DNA from: Entomortierella parvispora
Lineage: Eukaryota > Mortierellomycota > Mortierellomycetes > Mortierellales > Mortierellaceae
Length of the DNA stretch: 64,000 nucleotides
Reading direction: 5' to 3'
Assembly: GCA_963573315.1 (NCBI GenBank)
Contig: OY752145.1
Location: 2,604,001 to 2,668,000 of the forward strand
Below the pieces are notes generated by a model. The model did no database searches. It saw nothing but the letters and a program-made list of their open reading frames with translations, and was not told the DNA's origin. This document shows positions 1-11,402 of this stretch, piece after piece; the first letter of the stretch is position 1; every line of letters starts with the position of its first letter. The translations under genes and the position numbers were made by a program.

Positions 1-2480
1 TAGCTAAAAGTACACACCAGTATGCAGAGGAGGACATGATGAAGGACTCCTAGAGTCGATCGATCCTCACACGACATCTGGCTTGATGCGCACTCTTCTT
101 CGCCTATGATATGGAAGGTATAGGGTAGAGTTTGGATCTCGGACAAGGGCTTCAGAGGACTGTAATGATCAGAGAGAGACTCTAGTCGGCCTGTGTTGAC
201 AATGCTCCTCTCGTTCACGAGGATGGGGTGGGTGAGGACACGGTGCGGGGTTTGGTTCCTAAGAAGTGGCAAGACTATGTAAATGGTCAGTGGACGCTAT
301 CAAGACGCGGTTGCACCTCTATTGCAATTAACCTAGCCAGGGGCTTCCCACCAGCCGCAGAGGTGTTTCTCAGAGTGGCCCCCCCATCTCCCCCACACCC
401 CGCACCCGCACCCAAGCCCATCCCTCCACTCTCACCCCCTTCTGCTATTGTCCACCTGTAGGTGGGGCCCCAACCATCTTCCGTGAATGGAGGTAGCCGC
501 GGAGGAGGAGTTTTCTGGGCCAGGATGGCGCTTACCCCCCCCCCCCCCCTCTCCCTCTCCCTCTTGTCCTCTCTTTGCATCCAACGCCCTCACCCAGCCC
601 ACACCCCCTTCTGCAATTATGCACCTGTAGGTGGGGCCCCAACCATCTTCCGATAATGGAGACAGCCGCGGAGGAGGTGTTTCTGGGTCAGGATGGTGCT
701 TAACCCCCCCCCCCTTTCCCTCTCCCTCTTGTCCTCTCTTCGCCACCTAAAGTCTTCATTGAAATTCACACAAGCGCCATAGACGCCTTGTCTTGGAGCG
801 CTTAGCCCACTGCCATTACCTTGTTTGAGCTCAGAGGGGTGGACGACCTGAATGGAATGCGATCCTTGCGCAAGACTTGGTTCCTAAGAAGTGGAAAGAC
901 TGTGTAAATGGTCAGCGGACGCTACCAAGACGCGTGTAAACCCACTTTGTACAGATGTCTCTCAGAGGTCGGCCCCAGCCTCACTCACTCCCTTCGACTT
1001 TATCCACGGAGGGGGCCAGATCACTACATAACAGTGCCAGCCGAAGAAGGTTGAGGACAGCCAGCCCACCGCCACTATTCATCATTGAAACTTCACACAG
1101 GCACCAAAGGACGCCCTGCCCTGAAGCGCTGAGGCCACTGCCATTACCTTGTCTTTGTCCAGGAGCCGACGGTATGGATGGAATATGGATATGGATATGG
1201 TCCATGTGTCCAGTGCTTGGTCCTGTGCATCCACTTGGCCCCGAAGAAATAATAGTAATAGCCGTACCATGGATGGAGGTAGCACCGATGAGATGGCTAG
1301 GATGGGAGAGGAGAAAGCTGTCCTCTTCTTGGGCTTTGGATGGCGGATGGCGCGTACTTTGACTCCCTTCGATGGATGGATGGACGGATGGATGGACGAC
1401 GCGTTCTTGTTTACTTGAAGCGGGACTGCTTTTTGTGTTGACTGGTGGCAAGCCAGCCGCAGCAGAAAAGCTGGCAGGCAGGGGAGGCGTTCTTGGTGGG
1501 CGGCCAGCACTGAAAGCGTGCAAAGATGCAAGGGTGCAAGGACCGAGCATGCTCCAGAGAGCCGGGGTTGCTGTGGAGTCTCTGAAAGCGAGCCTCTGAA
1601 AGCAGCGGATGTTGTTGAAAGGCCGGTGGCCTCTGGCGGAGTTGAAGGTAGCCAGTTGAGAGGCGCTACCCTCGGTCTCTTTGTGGGGAAGAGACGTTCT
1701 TGAAGGACAGCGGGCGGCAGAGGACAGAGCTTTCTTTTGGAGAGCGAAGTGCGTCACCAGAGAGGCAGATGGAGATGGTATTTTTCAGGAACTGGGTCTC
1801 TTGAGACCTGGCTTATGCTTCTCTGGGCCCGAGACGAGAGCTCAGCACTTGTGCTTGTTACTGACCACGCGGTTTGAAGAACGCGCGCTAGCCTGGGCTG
1901 TGCTGCAGTGCTACAAGAGACTACAGGATAGACATGCAAGGGGGCGTTAGTGACTGAAGTACACAAACGAAGGCCTAGGAAGTAGGGCGCAAGGGATTTT
2001 TTTGTTTGGCTGGATTTCATATATTTTAGTTCAGCTCAGAGCATACCTTAAAAAAAACACGAGCCGTGCTCTTGTGTCTGAGTTGCACGCGAGTGCTGGG
2101 CTTGATTGGACAACCCTTGGAGCCATGGCAGAGATGGATCATGACTGAAATGGAAATGTGCATGTGAAATGTCAGTGGGAATGTAGGGTGGGTGTGGGGA
2201 GGAGGGGGGGTGGTGAGAGAGAAAAAAAAGAAAACAAAAAATCAGCGCGCGCATTTTTGTATCTGCAGCGGAGAGGTCTGGTCCCGTGTAAACGGTCTGA
2301 ACGGTCTAACCCTGTGTAAACAGTCGAACACCGTGTAAACAACGGTCCAGCTACATGGCCAGATACCCTTTTCCCTTCTTTTCCATGCACACTCGATCCG
2401 GTGGCTTGAACGCAACTACGAAGGTGGATTTTGTCCTAGGGCCCGTCCTACAATTGGCACGCGTACCAACCTTGTCGGAA
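1..2480 (+). repeat. Dispersed ~2.7-kb repeat, copy A (cut by window edge)
   Basis: This block is nearly identical to 62,149-64,000 (same strand) and to the reverse complement of 22,567-25,060. Its left end is outside the window; comparison with the other copies shows about 180 bp is missing. The right limit, near 2,480, is where similarity to copy B fades after the shared GGCACGCGTACCAAC. Inside it has two diverged ~178-bp tandem units (about 430-605 and 609-740), each with a C-tract, a GGATGGATGGAC run at 1,371-1,397, and three GTGTAAAC octamers at about 2,286-2,335. ORFs of up to 258 codons are conserved between copies, but the DNA itself is near-identical, so that says nothing about coding. 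I see no transposase, reverse transcriptase or clear terminal inverted repeat. It may be a non-autonomous element or a segmental repeat. Confidence 0.85.
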
Positions 2481-2893
2481 CTCGGAATCCCGACTTCCTC
2501 AGCTTGTATGAATGCAGACTGGAGTTGTTTGCGCTCACATATATGATCCTTGAGTTACGACAGTTAAGATTGAGTTTCATGTTCTAGAGTAGATCAGGGT
2601 CTCCTGGATAACAAGATGACGCGTCTTCAGCATAGAGAACATCTGTAACAACACCTTGGTTAGGAGGCGGTCTGAGTTGTACATGTAGAATTCGTAATGG
2701 ACTGAAAAAAAGACGAGCGAGGCGCTGATGGGGCGGCTTAGGAAGGAAACTGTTGCAATGGATTGGCAATGGAGGCTTAGGATCATTGATGGTTTTATAT
2801 ATGTGCACTCTTGCTTGCCTTTATTCATCCCTCTCTCGACAACATTACTCTACCTCCGCCTATTGTTGTCGCGCCTGTGTCTACGTTTCCAAA
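2481..2893. other. Intergenic, upstream of zinc-finger gene
   Basis: No coding signal is visible. The stretch joins the end of repeat copy A to the 5' flank of the zinc-finger gene. A TTTATATAT motif about 100 bp before that gene's ATG could be its TATA element. Confidence 0.4.
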
Positions 2894-3703
2894 ATGCCTT
2901 ACAACTGCGAAATGTGCGATCCGCCACGGTCCTTCTTGGACAAAGAAAAAAAGGGAAGGCATGATCTTGAGAGTCATGCCATGTCGTTCAGAGTGGGCCA
3001 TCTTGTGGTAAGGCAACGAGAGGACGGCACATATGAATGTCCTACATGCTCGAAGGCCCTTGGATCCAAGTCAGGAACGAGAAGACATATTCTCAGGAAG
3101 AGTTGTCGTGGCTTCGATTCTCCAGAATCCTCCCTGCCGCTTGAGCCGCAGCCAGATTTGGCAAGAGCCAGAGAGGAGTTTGACGAAGATGACCATGTAC
3201 TGGTGAAGGAGGAACAACTAGAGGTGGCCGAGAGACCATGGGATGCAATGGTGGAGCAGGAGGAGCAGGAGGAGCAGGAGGAGCAGGAGGAGCAGGAGGA
3301 GCAGGAGGAGCAGGAGCAACGAGAGCAGGAAGAAGTGGAGGAAGAAGATGGAGACGAAGAGGAGGAGGAGGGGCACGCATTTGTGGAAGACGACGACGAG
3401 GCGTTTATGGTGGAGAATGTGGAGGAACAGAGTGGGAACGAGAACGAGGACGACGTGAGCGATCCCGAGGACGGAGGGGGGCTAGCCATCGCCGCTGTGG
3501 ACGCCTTTGAGAGAAATCGAGGCGGGACCCACAGAAGTGCCCTCCAGCAAGAGCTAGAATGGCTCAAGTGCCGTATCGAAAAGGAGGAACAGTTGTGGTC
3601 GCCGTTTCCATGGACCCAAAAAACGGTGATGGAACGGTCCAATGCCCTGGAGAAGTACTATCCAAGCTACGTTGCACTCGTCTCAAAGATGCGCAATGAA
3701 TAA
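2894..3703 (+). CDS. Two-zinc-finger acidic nuclear-type protein
   Basis: Single-exon ORF of 269 aa from the ATG at 2,894. I prefer this start because the frame upstream is not protein-like and the broken paralogue at 4,545 aligns from exactly this codon. Finger 1 begins MPYNCEMC and ends in an H-x4-H pair near residue 28. Finger 2 is CPTC followed by a 12-residue spacer and an H-x5-C pair. After the fingers comes a long acidic stretch built from a GAG-CAG-GAG codon repeat (EEQ repeats, about 3,255-3,330) and then D/E-rich sequence. The C-terminus has a short conserved module, LEWLKCRIEKEEQLW to YPSYVALVSKM, that also ends the paralogue. A nucleic-acid-binding role is inferred from the fingers only. 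I recognise no named family. Confidence 0.6.
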   Translation: MPYNCEMCDPPRSFLDKEKKGRHDLESHAMSFRVGHLVVRQREDGTYECPTCSKALGSKSGTRRHILRKSCRGFDSPESSLPLEPQPDLARAREEFDEDDHVLVKEEQLEVAERPWDAMVEQEEQEEQEEQEEQEEQEEQEQREQEEVEEEDGDEEEEEGHAFVEDDDEAFMVENVEEQSGNENEDDVSDPEDGGGLAIAAVDAFERNRGGTHRSALQQELEWLKCRIEKEEQLWSPFPWTQKTVMERSNALEKYYPSYVALVSKMRNE

Positions 3704-4009
3704 AAACGAGCTGCTTGCCGTTTTGTGTGAATATCCCGGTCCCAACTCTGGATGTTGTCAAACATCCACATGAGCATGTTCGGAGCCGGTAGAAACCATG
3801 AAAAGTAGACTTTAAAGAGAGAGGGTAGTTCTCGGTCTGATGGACTCGACTGCACTTTGGGCAGCTTGGTAGCTTGCCATTGCAGCAACAGTCAAAACAG
3901 CAGACTGCAAGTGCAGGCTGCCCCAGGGTTCGTTATCTCACGTGTTCCAGTTCGAGCTAGACAGCTTACGGATTCCTCTGACACACGTGAAGGCGTGCTA
4001 GAGTGCTAT
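3704..4009. other. 3' flank of zinc-finger gene (duplicated segment)
   Basis: The 3' flank after the stop, starting TAAAAACGAG and running through TTTTGTGTGAATATCCCGG, recurs after the paralogue at about 5,318-5,375. The tandem duplication therefore included the 3' untranslated region. No ORF is supported here. Confidence 0.55.
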
Positions 4010-4440
4010 AGCGGTATCGTGGGTGGCTTAGGAGGATGAAGGACCATTGATTATTGCCGATGATGGCTGAGGAAGGACCATGTGCAACGACGGGTCAGTG
4101 ATGGTGGCTCGATGATGTTCTGGTACAAAATCCCTTCCCTCCGCCCTGTCTCTACTCGAAGCGGCGTGTTAGCGTGCTGTAGTGTTATTGTGGTGGCTCG
4201 GGAGGGTGAAGGACCATTGAATACCGCCGATGGTGAAAGACCATTGATATAGTGCCGATGGTGGCTCGGGAGGGTGAAAGACCATTGATATGGTGCCGAT
4301 GGTGGCTCGGGAGGGTGAAAGACCATTGACATAGTGCCGATAATGGCTGAGGCAGGACCATGTGCAACGACGGATCAGTGATGGTGGCTTGATGATGGGT
4401 ACAAAATACCTCACCCTCCCCCCTGTCTCCACTCTTTCTT
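4010..4440. repeat. Minisatellite with ~41-bp units inside a ~280-bp duplication
   Basis: The motif GGTGGCTCGGGAGGGTGAA followed by GACCATTGATA recurs several times between 4,190 and 4,340 with a period of about 41 bp. An outer duplication pairs GGACCATGTGCAACGACGG at about 4,076 with the same sequence at about 4,355. Repeat-derived ORFs on the minus strand are not genes. Confidence 0.8.
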
Positions 4441-4544
4441 TCACCTCCGCCCTGCCTCTACTCTTTCTTTCACATCCATGATCTACTCGAGATGCGTTCC
4501 GCCGCGATTACTGGACGAAGAGATCTCGACTCCAATACAAAGTC

Positions 4545-5330
4545 CTGCCCTATTCCTGCGAAAAGTGCGTTCCACCACGGTGCTTCCGAAGTAAAGAGAC
4601 CAGATGGAGGCATGATATCGAGTGCCACTCGGAGTCCTTCAAAGTGGGAAGCATAGTGGTACAAAAACAAGAAAATGGCCTATACCACTGTCCCAAGTGC
4701 TCCAAGGCACTGGCATCAAAGTCGGGAACGAGGAGACACATCCTGCGGGATACATGTGTGTATCCCGATCCTCGAACCTCCTATTTCTCCGAACTCAAAG
4801 AGATTAAAGCTCTCAGAGACCCAGACGGCAAGGCAAGACGACAAATACGAGGCATCCGAAAGTCTTCGCAGAGAGATGGAGGAGTGGGAGGAGTATCAAT
4901 GGAGGCGACTAGAGGCGAAAGATCGATGGAGGAGATTGGAGATGGAGGACGCCGAAGAGAACAGGAGAGAAACTGAACGACGGCAGAGGGAAGAGGAAGA
5001 TTCTCTAGAGGAGGTAGAGGAGGGGGAGGATGACCATGGGGATTTGTGGAGGGGGATGAGGAAGAATAATATGAACGAGAACGAAAAGAGGGCGGGCGAG
5101 GAGGAGCTCCCGTGAAGGCATTTGACGCCGTCATAGATTGGACTCTCAAACCTGGACCCCATCGGGAATTAGACTGGTTCAAGAAAAGAATCGAAAGAGA
5201 CCTTTGGTCAAGAGTTTCAGTGACGAAAGAGTCACTTGAAGCGCGGTCCGCCGCCCCCGCCCTTCAAGTGTTCTACCCCAGCTATCTCGAACTTGTGTCA
5301 AAGTTACCAAAAAAAAATAAAAACGAGTAG
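4545..5330 (+). pseudogene. Broken tandem copy of the zinc-finger gene
   Basis: A paralogue of the gene at 2,894. The aligned start ATG has become CTG at 4,545 (LPYSCEKC against MPYNCEMC). Both fingers survive (CPKC followed by RRH), but the reading frame then changes near 4,800 to the frame of the acidic, coiled-coil-like part (EMEEWEEYQWRRLEAKDRW). That frame ends in a stop at 5,113-5,115. The conserved C-terminal module (ELDWFKKRIERDLW to YPSYLELVSKL) lies in a third frame, ending at 5,330. No splice pair that would join the parts is evident. Loss of the start codon plus two frame changes argues for a pseudogene, although an upstream exon cannot be excluded. The 3' flank matches that of the intact copy. 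Confidence 0.75.
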
Positions 5331-5658
5331 CTTGTTGCTTTGTGTGAATATCCCGATCCCAGCTCTGAACATTGCCATGAAAGTATTTGCCAACAATAAG
5401 ACTCGACTGCACATTGGCTGTTCAGTGGCGTATCACTACTGCAGCAATAGAAACAACAGACAGCAAAGGCAAGCTGCCCTATGGCTCATCATCATACAAA
5501 GCTCTTTCACGGAGGGAAGAGCAGGCGACCAGAAAGCAGGTCATTGTCATTCCGTTGACTCAGCATATTCTAGAAGTTCAATTGGTGACTATGCTTTAAT
5601 ATACAGAGGTGCCAAACATGACAGAGAACAGCTCCGGGGTAAGAGTAAATTATTATTT

Positions 5659-7376
5659 TTAGGCCTCCACGGCATCGGCAATACCATGGGTTCCGATCGA
5701 GAACTGAGCCTCTGCCTCGGGCAAACAGGGTGAGTCGTAGACCTTGCAGATACGATTCTCTCCACGAGCCTTGCGCAATGAAAGTCTGGAGAATCACCAT
5801 GCAGAAGACGTTAGTAAAACTTTTTTAAGTCTAGCCGATCATGTCAAATGAACCACTTTGTGCAAAGCCTACCTTGTGGTTGAAGAATGGGCCATGATGT
5901 TGCCACCAATAGGCTTTTTACTGTCGGCACTGAACATGGCCATACCGTCCACCTGAGCAACAACCTGATTTGTGATGACAACAGCCACGCCAAACTAGCA
6001 ACAATAAAGGTCGGGGTTGGGATCATGTAATTGGTTGTCCATAATGTTTATCATTTAGGCAATCTTCCAGTCCATTAACTGTACCTCATCGGCAAGGCGT
6101 TGAAGGTTTCTGAGGAAGCGAGCCATATGCATCTGTCGAGCTGACAACTCGCCTCTTCCCGAAAAGTCGGTTCTGTACAAGGATGTAGCACTGTCGACAA
6201 TCAGCAACGCAAATCGACTTTCCGACATCATAGCGGCAGCCTGGACAAGAAGATTCATCTGGTGGTCGGTGTTATAGGCTCGTGCATATGCAACATTCTC
6301 CAAGACTTCCTCTCCGTTCATGCCATATCTATAAGTTCCGTGGAGAAAGAGTTAGAAGACGCTTAGACGGCCACCCCTCAATGTAGCATAGCATATTGCC
6401 ACTTACCTCTCAGCAATAGAAAGAAGACGTTCAGGGCGAAAAGTTCCTTCCGTGTCGATATAAAGACATTTACCCTCACCACCATTCATTGCTGTTGGCA
6501 ACTGGGATGTAAAGAGATCAGATTAGATACTTTCCAACAAGCCATGTCAATGTACGGCCCATGAATGTATATTCACCTGGCAAGTTACGGCCAACATGTG
6601 GCAAATCTGACTCTTTCCTGTCCTGAACTCTCCAAATAATTCTGTGATAGCGCCGGTCTCGATGCCTCCTCCCAGTAACTTGTCTAATTCGCCTGATCCA
6701 GTCGTAATCTGCAACAGTCCACTTCTCCGCTGATGAAACTCTGTCGCAGTCGTGAATCCCATAGGTACCAGCTTCGAAGCTATAAGATGGAGGTGAAGGA
6801 AAAGGTAGAGACAGTCAGATAAAAAGACCCATTGCGCGCTTGCAGCAACCGTGAAAATAAATGTCTACACTGCAATTACCTTCGGCAATGATCTTGTCAG
6901 CCTTCGCGTCTGAGATTCCTTTGATAGTAAGAATGGCCTTCTTTGGGGTATAAGCAATTGCCTCCACTGTGTAATATCCTCCCTCCCTGAGCTTCTTGAT
7001 GTCTGCTGACTGAATGCCACACTCCTGAGAAAGATAAAAAAAAAAGAGGAAACAAGAAGAAAACAAAAAAAAAAAGGTCAGTCAACTTGATTTGTTTCGA
7101 GGCGGCATTCAGTTTAATCAGAACGCAGGAATCATCAAGGCCTACCTCGAGTTTCTCAACTACGAGCAAGAGAAAGGAAAAGAACGGGAAAAAGGAAAGA
7201 GGGAATGCAGAGGTTGGTCAATCACGTCAAATGAAAGCTCAGTGTTAGGGTCGACCCCTAGGAATGCAATGCACAAAAAGTAGAAGAGACATCAAACACG
7301 CACTGGGCATATGGCTGGCATAGGCCTCCTCTTCTTCCTCAATCTCGAGCTGATGTTCTTCCTGGGCGTGCTCCAT
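5659..7376 (-). CDS. RAD51: RAD51 recombinase
   Basis: Homologous-recombination strand-exchange ATPase of the nucleus. Eight exons read on the minus strand: 7376-7304, 7159-7146, 7024-6880, 6779-6577, 6501-6407, 6328-6085, 5994-5873 and 5785-5659. They sum to 1,023 nt, giving exactly 340 aa, against 339 in human RAD51. The N-terminus is acidic (EIEEEEEAY). A helix-hairpin-helix follows ([10 protein letters not shown]), then the polymerisation-linker region [13 protein letters not shown]. Walker A is GEFRTGKS at residues 127-134, the same numbering as human. Walker B is LLIVDSAT, and the L2/DNA-binding region follows at [12 protein letters not shown]. The protein ends IADAVEA. All introns are GT-AG with conserved phase. 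Exon 2 is only 14 nt, coding the end of the linker before ECGIQ. I have no doubt about identity; single-base errors at splice sites are possible. Confidence 0.97.
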
Positions 7377-7687
7377 GCTGAATGTGATTGATGTGTGTGT
7401 ATTTGCGTGGAGGGATGGATGGATGGATGTTTAAGAATTGAAGAGGAGCGAAAAGCGACTCTTTTATTGTCTTTGTCGCGTCCCACGGGGAAGGCTCTCT
7501 CGACAGCTGTTGCCACCAAACGTGACTGCTGTGTCTTTGTTCTTTTTTTGGAGGCAACGTCGCGCATGCTCATGATCACTCATTCCTCCTGCAACTCGTT
7601 TTAATGGACATGTAATGCCAACAAGCACAAACAGCAGTACATTAATCAACGCTTTCGCCTTCCTCTCGCTGCTACCTTTCAGCGGCC
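7377..7687. other. Intergenic between RAD51 and Crypton relic
   Basis: A short GGATGGATGGATGG run lies near 7,413. This stretch holds the 5' flank of RAD51. I see no other gene. Confidence 0.4.
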
Positions 7688-10600
7688 ATGCCACCCAAAC
7701 CCAGATGTCCCATTGGTTAACGCGCCGCCATCTCCATAACGCAATCTCAGGAACAGGATTATGATCCTACTACCACCGCTCCGAAGAAACGCCGATTGCG
7801 AAGCCAAGCCACGGAGCAATCCTCAGTATCCATTCCACCTACACTCCGCTCTCGAGGACACGAAGACCGTGCACTTGATCTCGATCTACAGACACAGGCA
7901 GATACGGTGGTCATGCAAGAGCCTTTGAAGCATCAAACGCAAACGCGTGCGCGAGCCGCCAGATTGTACTCCTCAGCCGCTACCCTAACAAAGACGCCGA
8001 TGGAACAGGATTTGATATCCTCAGTGCATAGTCATCCAGAATCCAATGTTGATCCGCCCGTGTTGGAGCAGGAGTCAGTTGCTGGGACGTCTTCCTGGCT
8101 TGCTGAGAGTCAATGCCAGGGACGAGCGTCAACTGGAGAAACTGCAGAGTCAACGACGCCTGGCGATGCTCTTATCATGCGCCAAGGATGTCACTCTGTG
8201 TTAGAATTGATGAGCTATATGACGCAGCAGCAGGACCGGCATCCGGAGCAACATGAGGATCAACTTCGGCTCTAAGCAGCGTTGCAGCAGTGGCAGCCGA
8301 TGCGCAGAGGGCGAATGCAACGACTCGAACACAGTTTTATGTGATGGCCAAAACAGCAACAGGAGAAACGATCAAAATTGCAGTGCCCATTCCCACATCG
8401 GCAGCGGCTACTGTAGAGTTGCCGGTCAGCCAATCACGATGTCATGACCAAGCTGCAGGGCCTAAAAAGCGCTGCCGACCATCTAAACCCAGACCGGGTA
8501 TTCCGACAATACGTTTTTGTTTTTAAAATGTTTTGCTTGACGCATTTTCGGCGTACCAGTGACGCCTTGGCAGCACCCCCAGAAGTAGTGGCACTAACAG
8601 CAGCGACAGTCTTGCCAACGGAAGTGAGTTCATTATTCCCAGAGTGGATTGGCAAGAGCAGAAAGCAGCAAGCTAAAGAGGACAACCCAATTGAAAAATC
8701 CGGTACGTCTGCTGAAAATAATACACGCGGTTGCATACGTTTCATCGAAGTCTTACAAATCCATACCCTGTTGCTCTAGAAGATAGTCTTTATGACAGCG
8801 ATCTTGACTACAAGGAAGACCTAGACACGGAAGAGAGCGAAGAAACAATGCGGAGCGGGGTTCTTGGGGACAAAATTCACGAGGTGATATCTGTCAGCAA
8901 CAGCGAAAGTAGGCGAACTGCGGAGTCCCTATCCATTCCTTTGGGCGAACTGATTATTAACAGCAGGTTCTATTATGTTATGTATAGCGCTTTGTTTTTA
9001 AACCTGATGCTTGAACTGATTGCCAATCCAGGTTTCGGGTCAGAAACTGTGCGAGAAATTGCCTTCAATGAAGAGCTCAAGGCCTTTGCACAAGAATACC
9101 ATTCGCAGCTGCGAAAACGCGGTACCGGGACTGGCAGTAAGGCGAAAGGATATCAGAAAGTTTCGAGTATTCGACGCTCTTATAAATTCTGGCTGACGAA
9201 ATGGAAGGTATTCTACTACGTTCTTTTAAGACACTGAAGAGGGGCAATGGTCAGATATTCACTGAAAATCTTTTGTAGGCATACTGTTTGAAGCACTACA
9301 GCGACATGGATTTTCCTTTCATCGTCAAGGAGAACAAGGCGCAGGATTTCTTCAAGAACGTGGTGTTCAATCAGACAACGACAAGAATGTTTCACGACGA
9401 GTCCTACACGAAAATGAGAATCCCACTCGATCGCTTGAATCACCTTCAACAACCTTTTTTCCACCAATCTACGCTCGACCATGACTGTCGAGTCTATCAT
9501 GGCACAGATGGAGCCGGACAGACTGCGAACCTTCTCTTCCAGCAGCATGTTATCGATATGGACAAATGTAGGAATGCTAATATTATTGTCAGAGTTTTGA
9601 CACATTATTGTTAAAATTCGTCATTCTGACCTGAACATTTTACTTCTCCTGTCCTTTTAGTCTTGACCAATATAGCAGAGGAAGGTTATGGGAAGACGGA
9701 AATCATTTGTCCTCTCTCGTATAAGGCAGTGACGATAGCATGGAGGACTATTGCGTACTTGCAATGCCGGTAGCAAGAGCGCCAGGACTTGGGATCGTTG
9801 AAGAGGAATCTCTTTCCTTTCATCACAGGAAGCGTAGCGATAAAGGCTTTGTTTGAGACTTACAAACAAAGTCTTGTTTACGGCCAATTTAGTACACCAC
9901 GCAACCCAATTGCAAATTGTATCCTACGCAACTCTTACAACTTAGAACAGCACCTCCGCATGCTTGCAGACACTTGGCGGGCTATTGACAACCAGGCACT
10001 TCTTCTAGCAATGCGGGAGCACTTTTCCATTGCAGCACGGCACACCATGTTCCTTTCCGACGAGGACCTCCGCAATCTGAACCAATCTGACTGTTTCTTC
10101 CAGGAGCCTCTTGATGCAGACCACTTTGGGGACCAGAAGATCAATGCTTTGGTGTTTTGCCTCCACGATGGAGCGACGAATGCCCAGCATGCAGTTGCTG
10201 TACGACATACTGACGTTCGTCGATGTGCAGTCGGAGCTATGGCATTTTATTTCTTTGAGAGATGGACTGTAAGGATATCTCTTGTATTTTTTGAATGCTT
10301 GTTATGTAAAACATGTACTAACCTACTGTTTCTCACACGCACAGGTTTTTGGGGATGATCCTACAGTGCCCGGCTCGGCGCCTGTGTCTAACGAAGCTTG
10401 GCTTGAACGCAAGGTCCTGCACAGCGCTGGCAAAGAGTCTTTTGAACCGATTTCTCACTCTGCAAGTCCGAGTCCACGTTCAGGGTTTTGACTCGACAAC
10501 AAGTCTCGTGTGCACACATCACCAACTCTGGGCTTCGCGGTGGAGTAGCGGAGGGGACCAGAATGGAAATTCTTCGAAATGTGATCCGTGAAGACTGTCG

Positions 10601-11402
10601 CAGGACTCTGGGTAAAGAGAAAGAGCATGAAGCCCGCTTGGATGGTTTATCGTCTCGGTTTCCGTTGGGCATGGCAGGATTTGGAAGGGGCACGTTCCAC
10701 TTGGCCAGGAACGAGGAGTGGCCATCAGTAGACCTCCAAAGGCTGGTCTTTCCATTCGTTGAGACTGCTCTCTACAGTGATGACCAGGAAAGACATCAGC
10801 AATGGGTCCAGAAATGCAACAGAGTCATGATGGACCGGAGTCCAAGTGAAGATGAGAAACCTTTTGCAGGCAGCAGCCAGCACTCAGAGGAGGGGGGACG
10901 GTTGGTGACACCATGTCGGCGCCTCAACACTTGTTTTTGCTCATGTTGGTTCGGATGCGGACCATTATTTTACAGGATGCAGCAGCGTATATTGCATTGT
11001 TCAATACTGCCAAAGAGAAGGAATGGATCCTTCCCGAAGAAGGCTTGGAAAGAATGAATCCGGTTCTGGACCGAGACCTCTTCAAGTCCGAAGCGTTTAT
11101 TGCTTTTCAAAGACGTGTTGGGGAGGCCATTGCGAGGCCAAAGGGGCCTTTGCCCAGGTTTGTCGAGCGCATGCAGGACTGGGATAAATCGTTGACGTCC
11201 ATTGTTAAGAGTATTCAGGATGGAGAGGAGCGACTGTTGCGCAAGCTGGAAATTGTACAAAGGCATGTAACTGCGCAGAGGGAGTTCCACAGCTGGCAGC
11301 CAGCTTGGCAACAGCCGTACCCACAACAACAGCCAGACCTACCATGTCCTCAGCAGCCACATGATCCAGAAGAAGCAGAAAGACGCTGGCAGAAGAAATA
11401 AT
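7688..11402 (+). pseudogene. Degenerate Crypton-type tyrosine recombinase
   Basis: Fragments in several frames are homologous to the Crypton protein at 18,524-21,528. They comprise a core-binding-like segment (FIVKENKAQDFFKNVVFN, 9,313-9,366); a long central segment (from RNLFPFITGS to HTDVRRCAVGAMAFYFFERW, 9,800-10,270) equivalent to VEACPVGALAFYLLEYW; a GT-AG intron near 10,270-10,345; and a C-terminal block (MAGFGRGTFHLARNEEW, VDLQRLVFPFVE, IILQDAA). An ATG at 7,688 is followed in frame by a stop at about 7,718, and several frame changes follow (about 8,270, 8,440 and 10,490). At the position aligned with the catalytic tyrosine (THYLDG) this copy reads EARLDG, so Arg replaces Tyr. The C-terminal GCR1_C-like domain is absent; the last ORF ends at 11,402. 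It is most likely a dead element. A co-opted gene with more introns is the less likely alternative. Confidence 0.7.

Noticed and set aside
981-1757. 258-codon ORF conserved in copies A, B and C of the dispersed repeat
   Set aside because: The copies are near-identical along their whole length, so conservation of the ORF carries no coding information. The translation is low in structure and matches no family I know.
3093-3642. Minus-strand Pro-Pro-Ala and Ser-rich ORFs opposite the zinc-finger gene
   Set aside because: They arise from the GAG-CAG-GAG codon repeat of the plus-strand gene and have no independent support.
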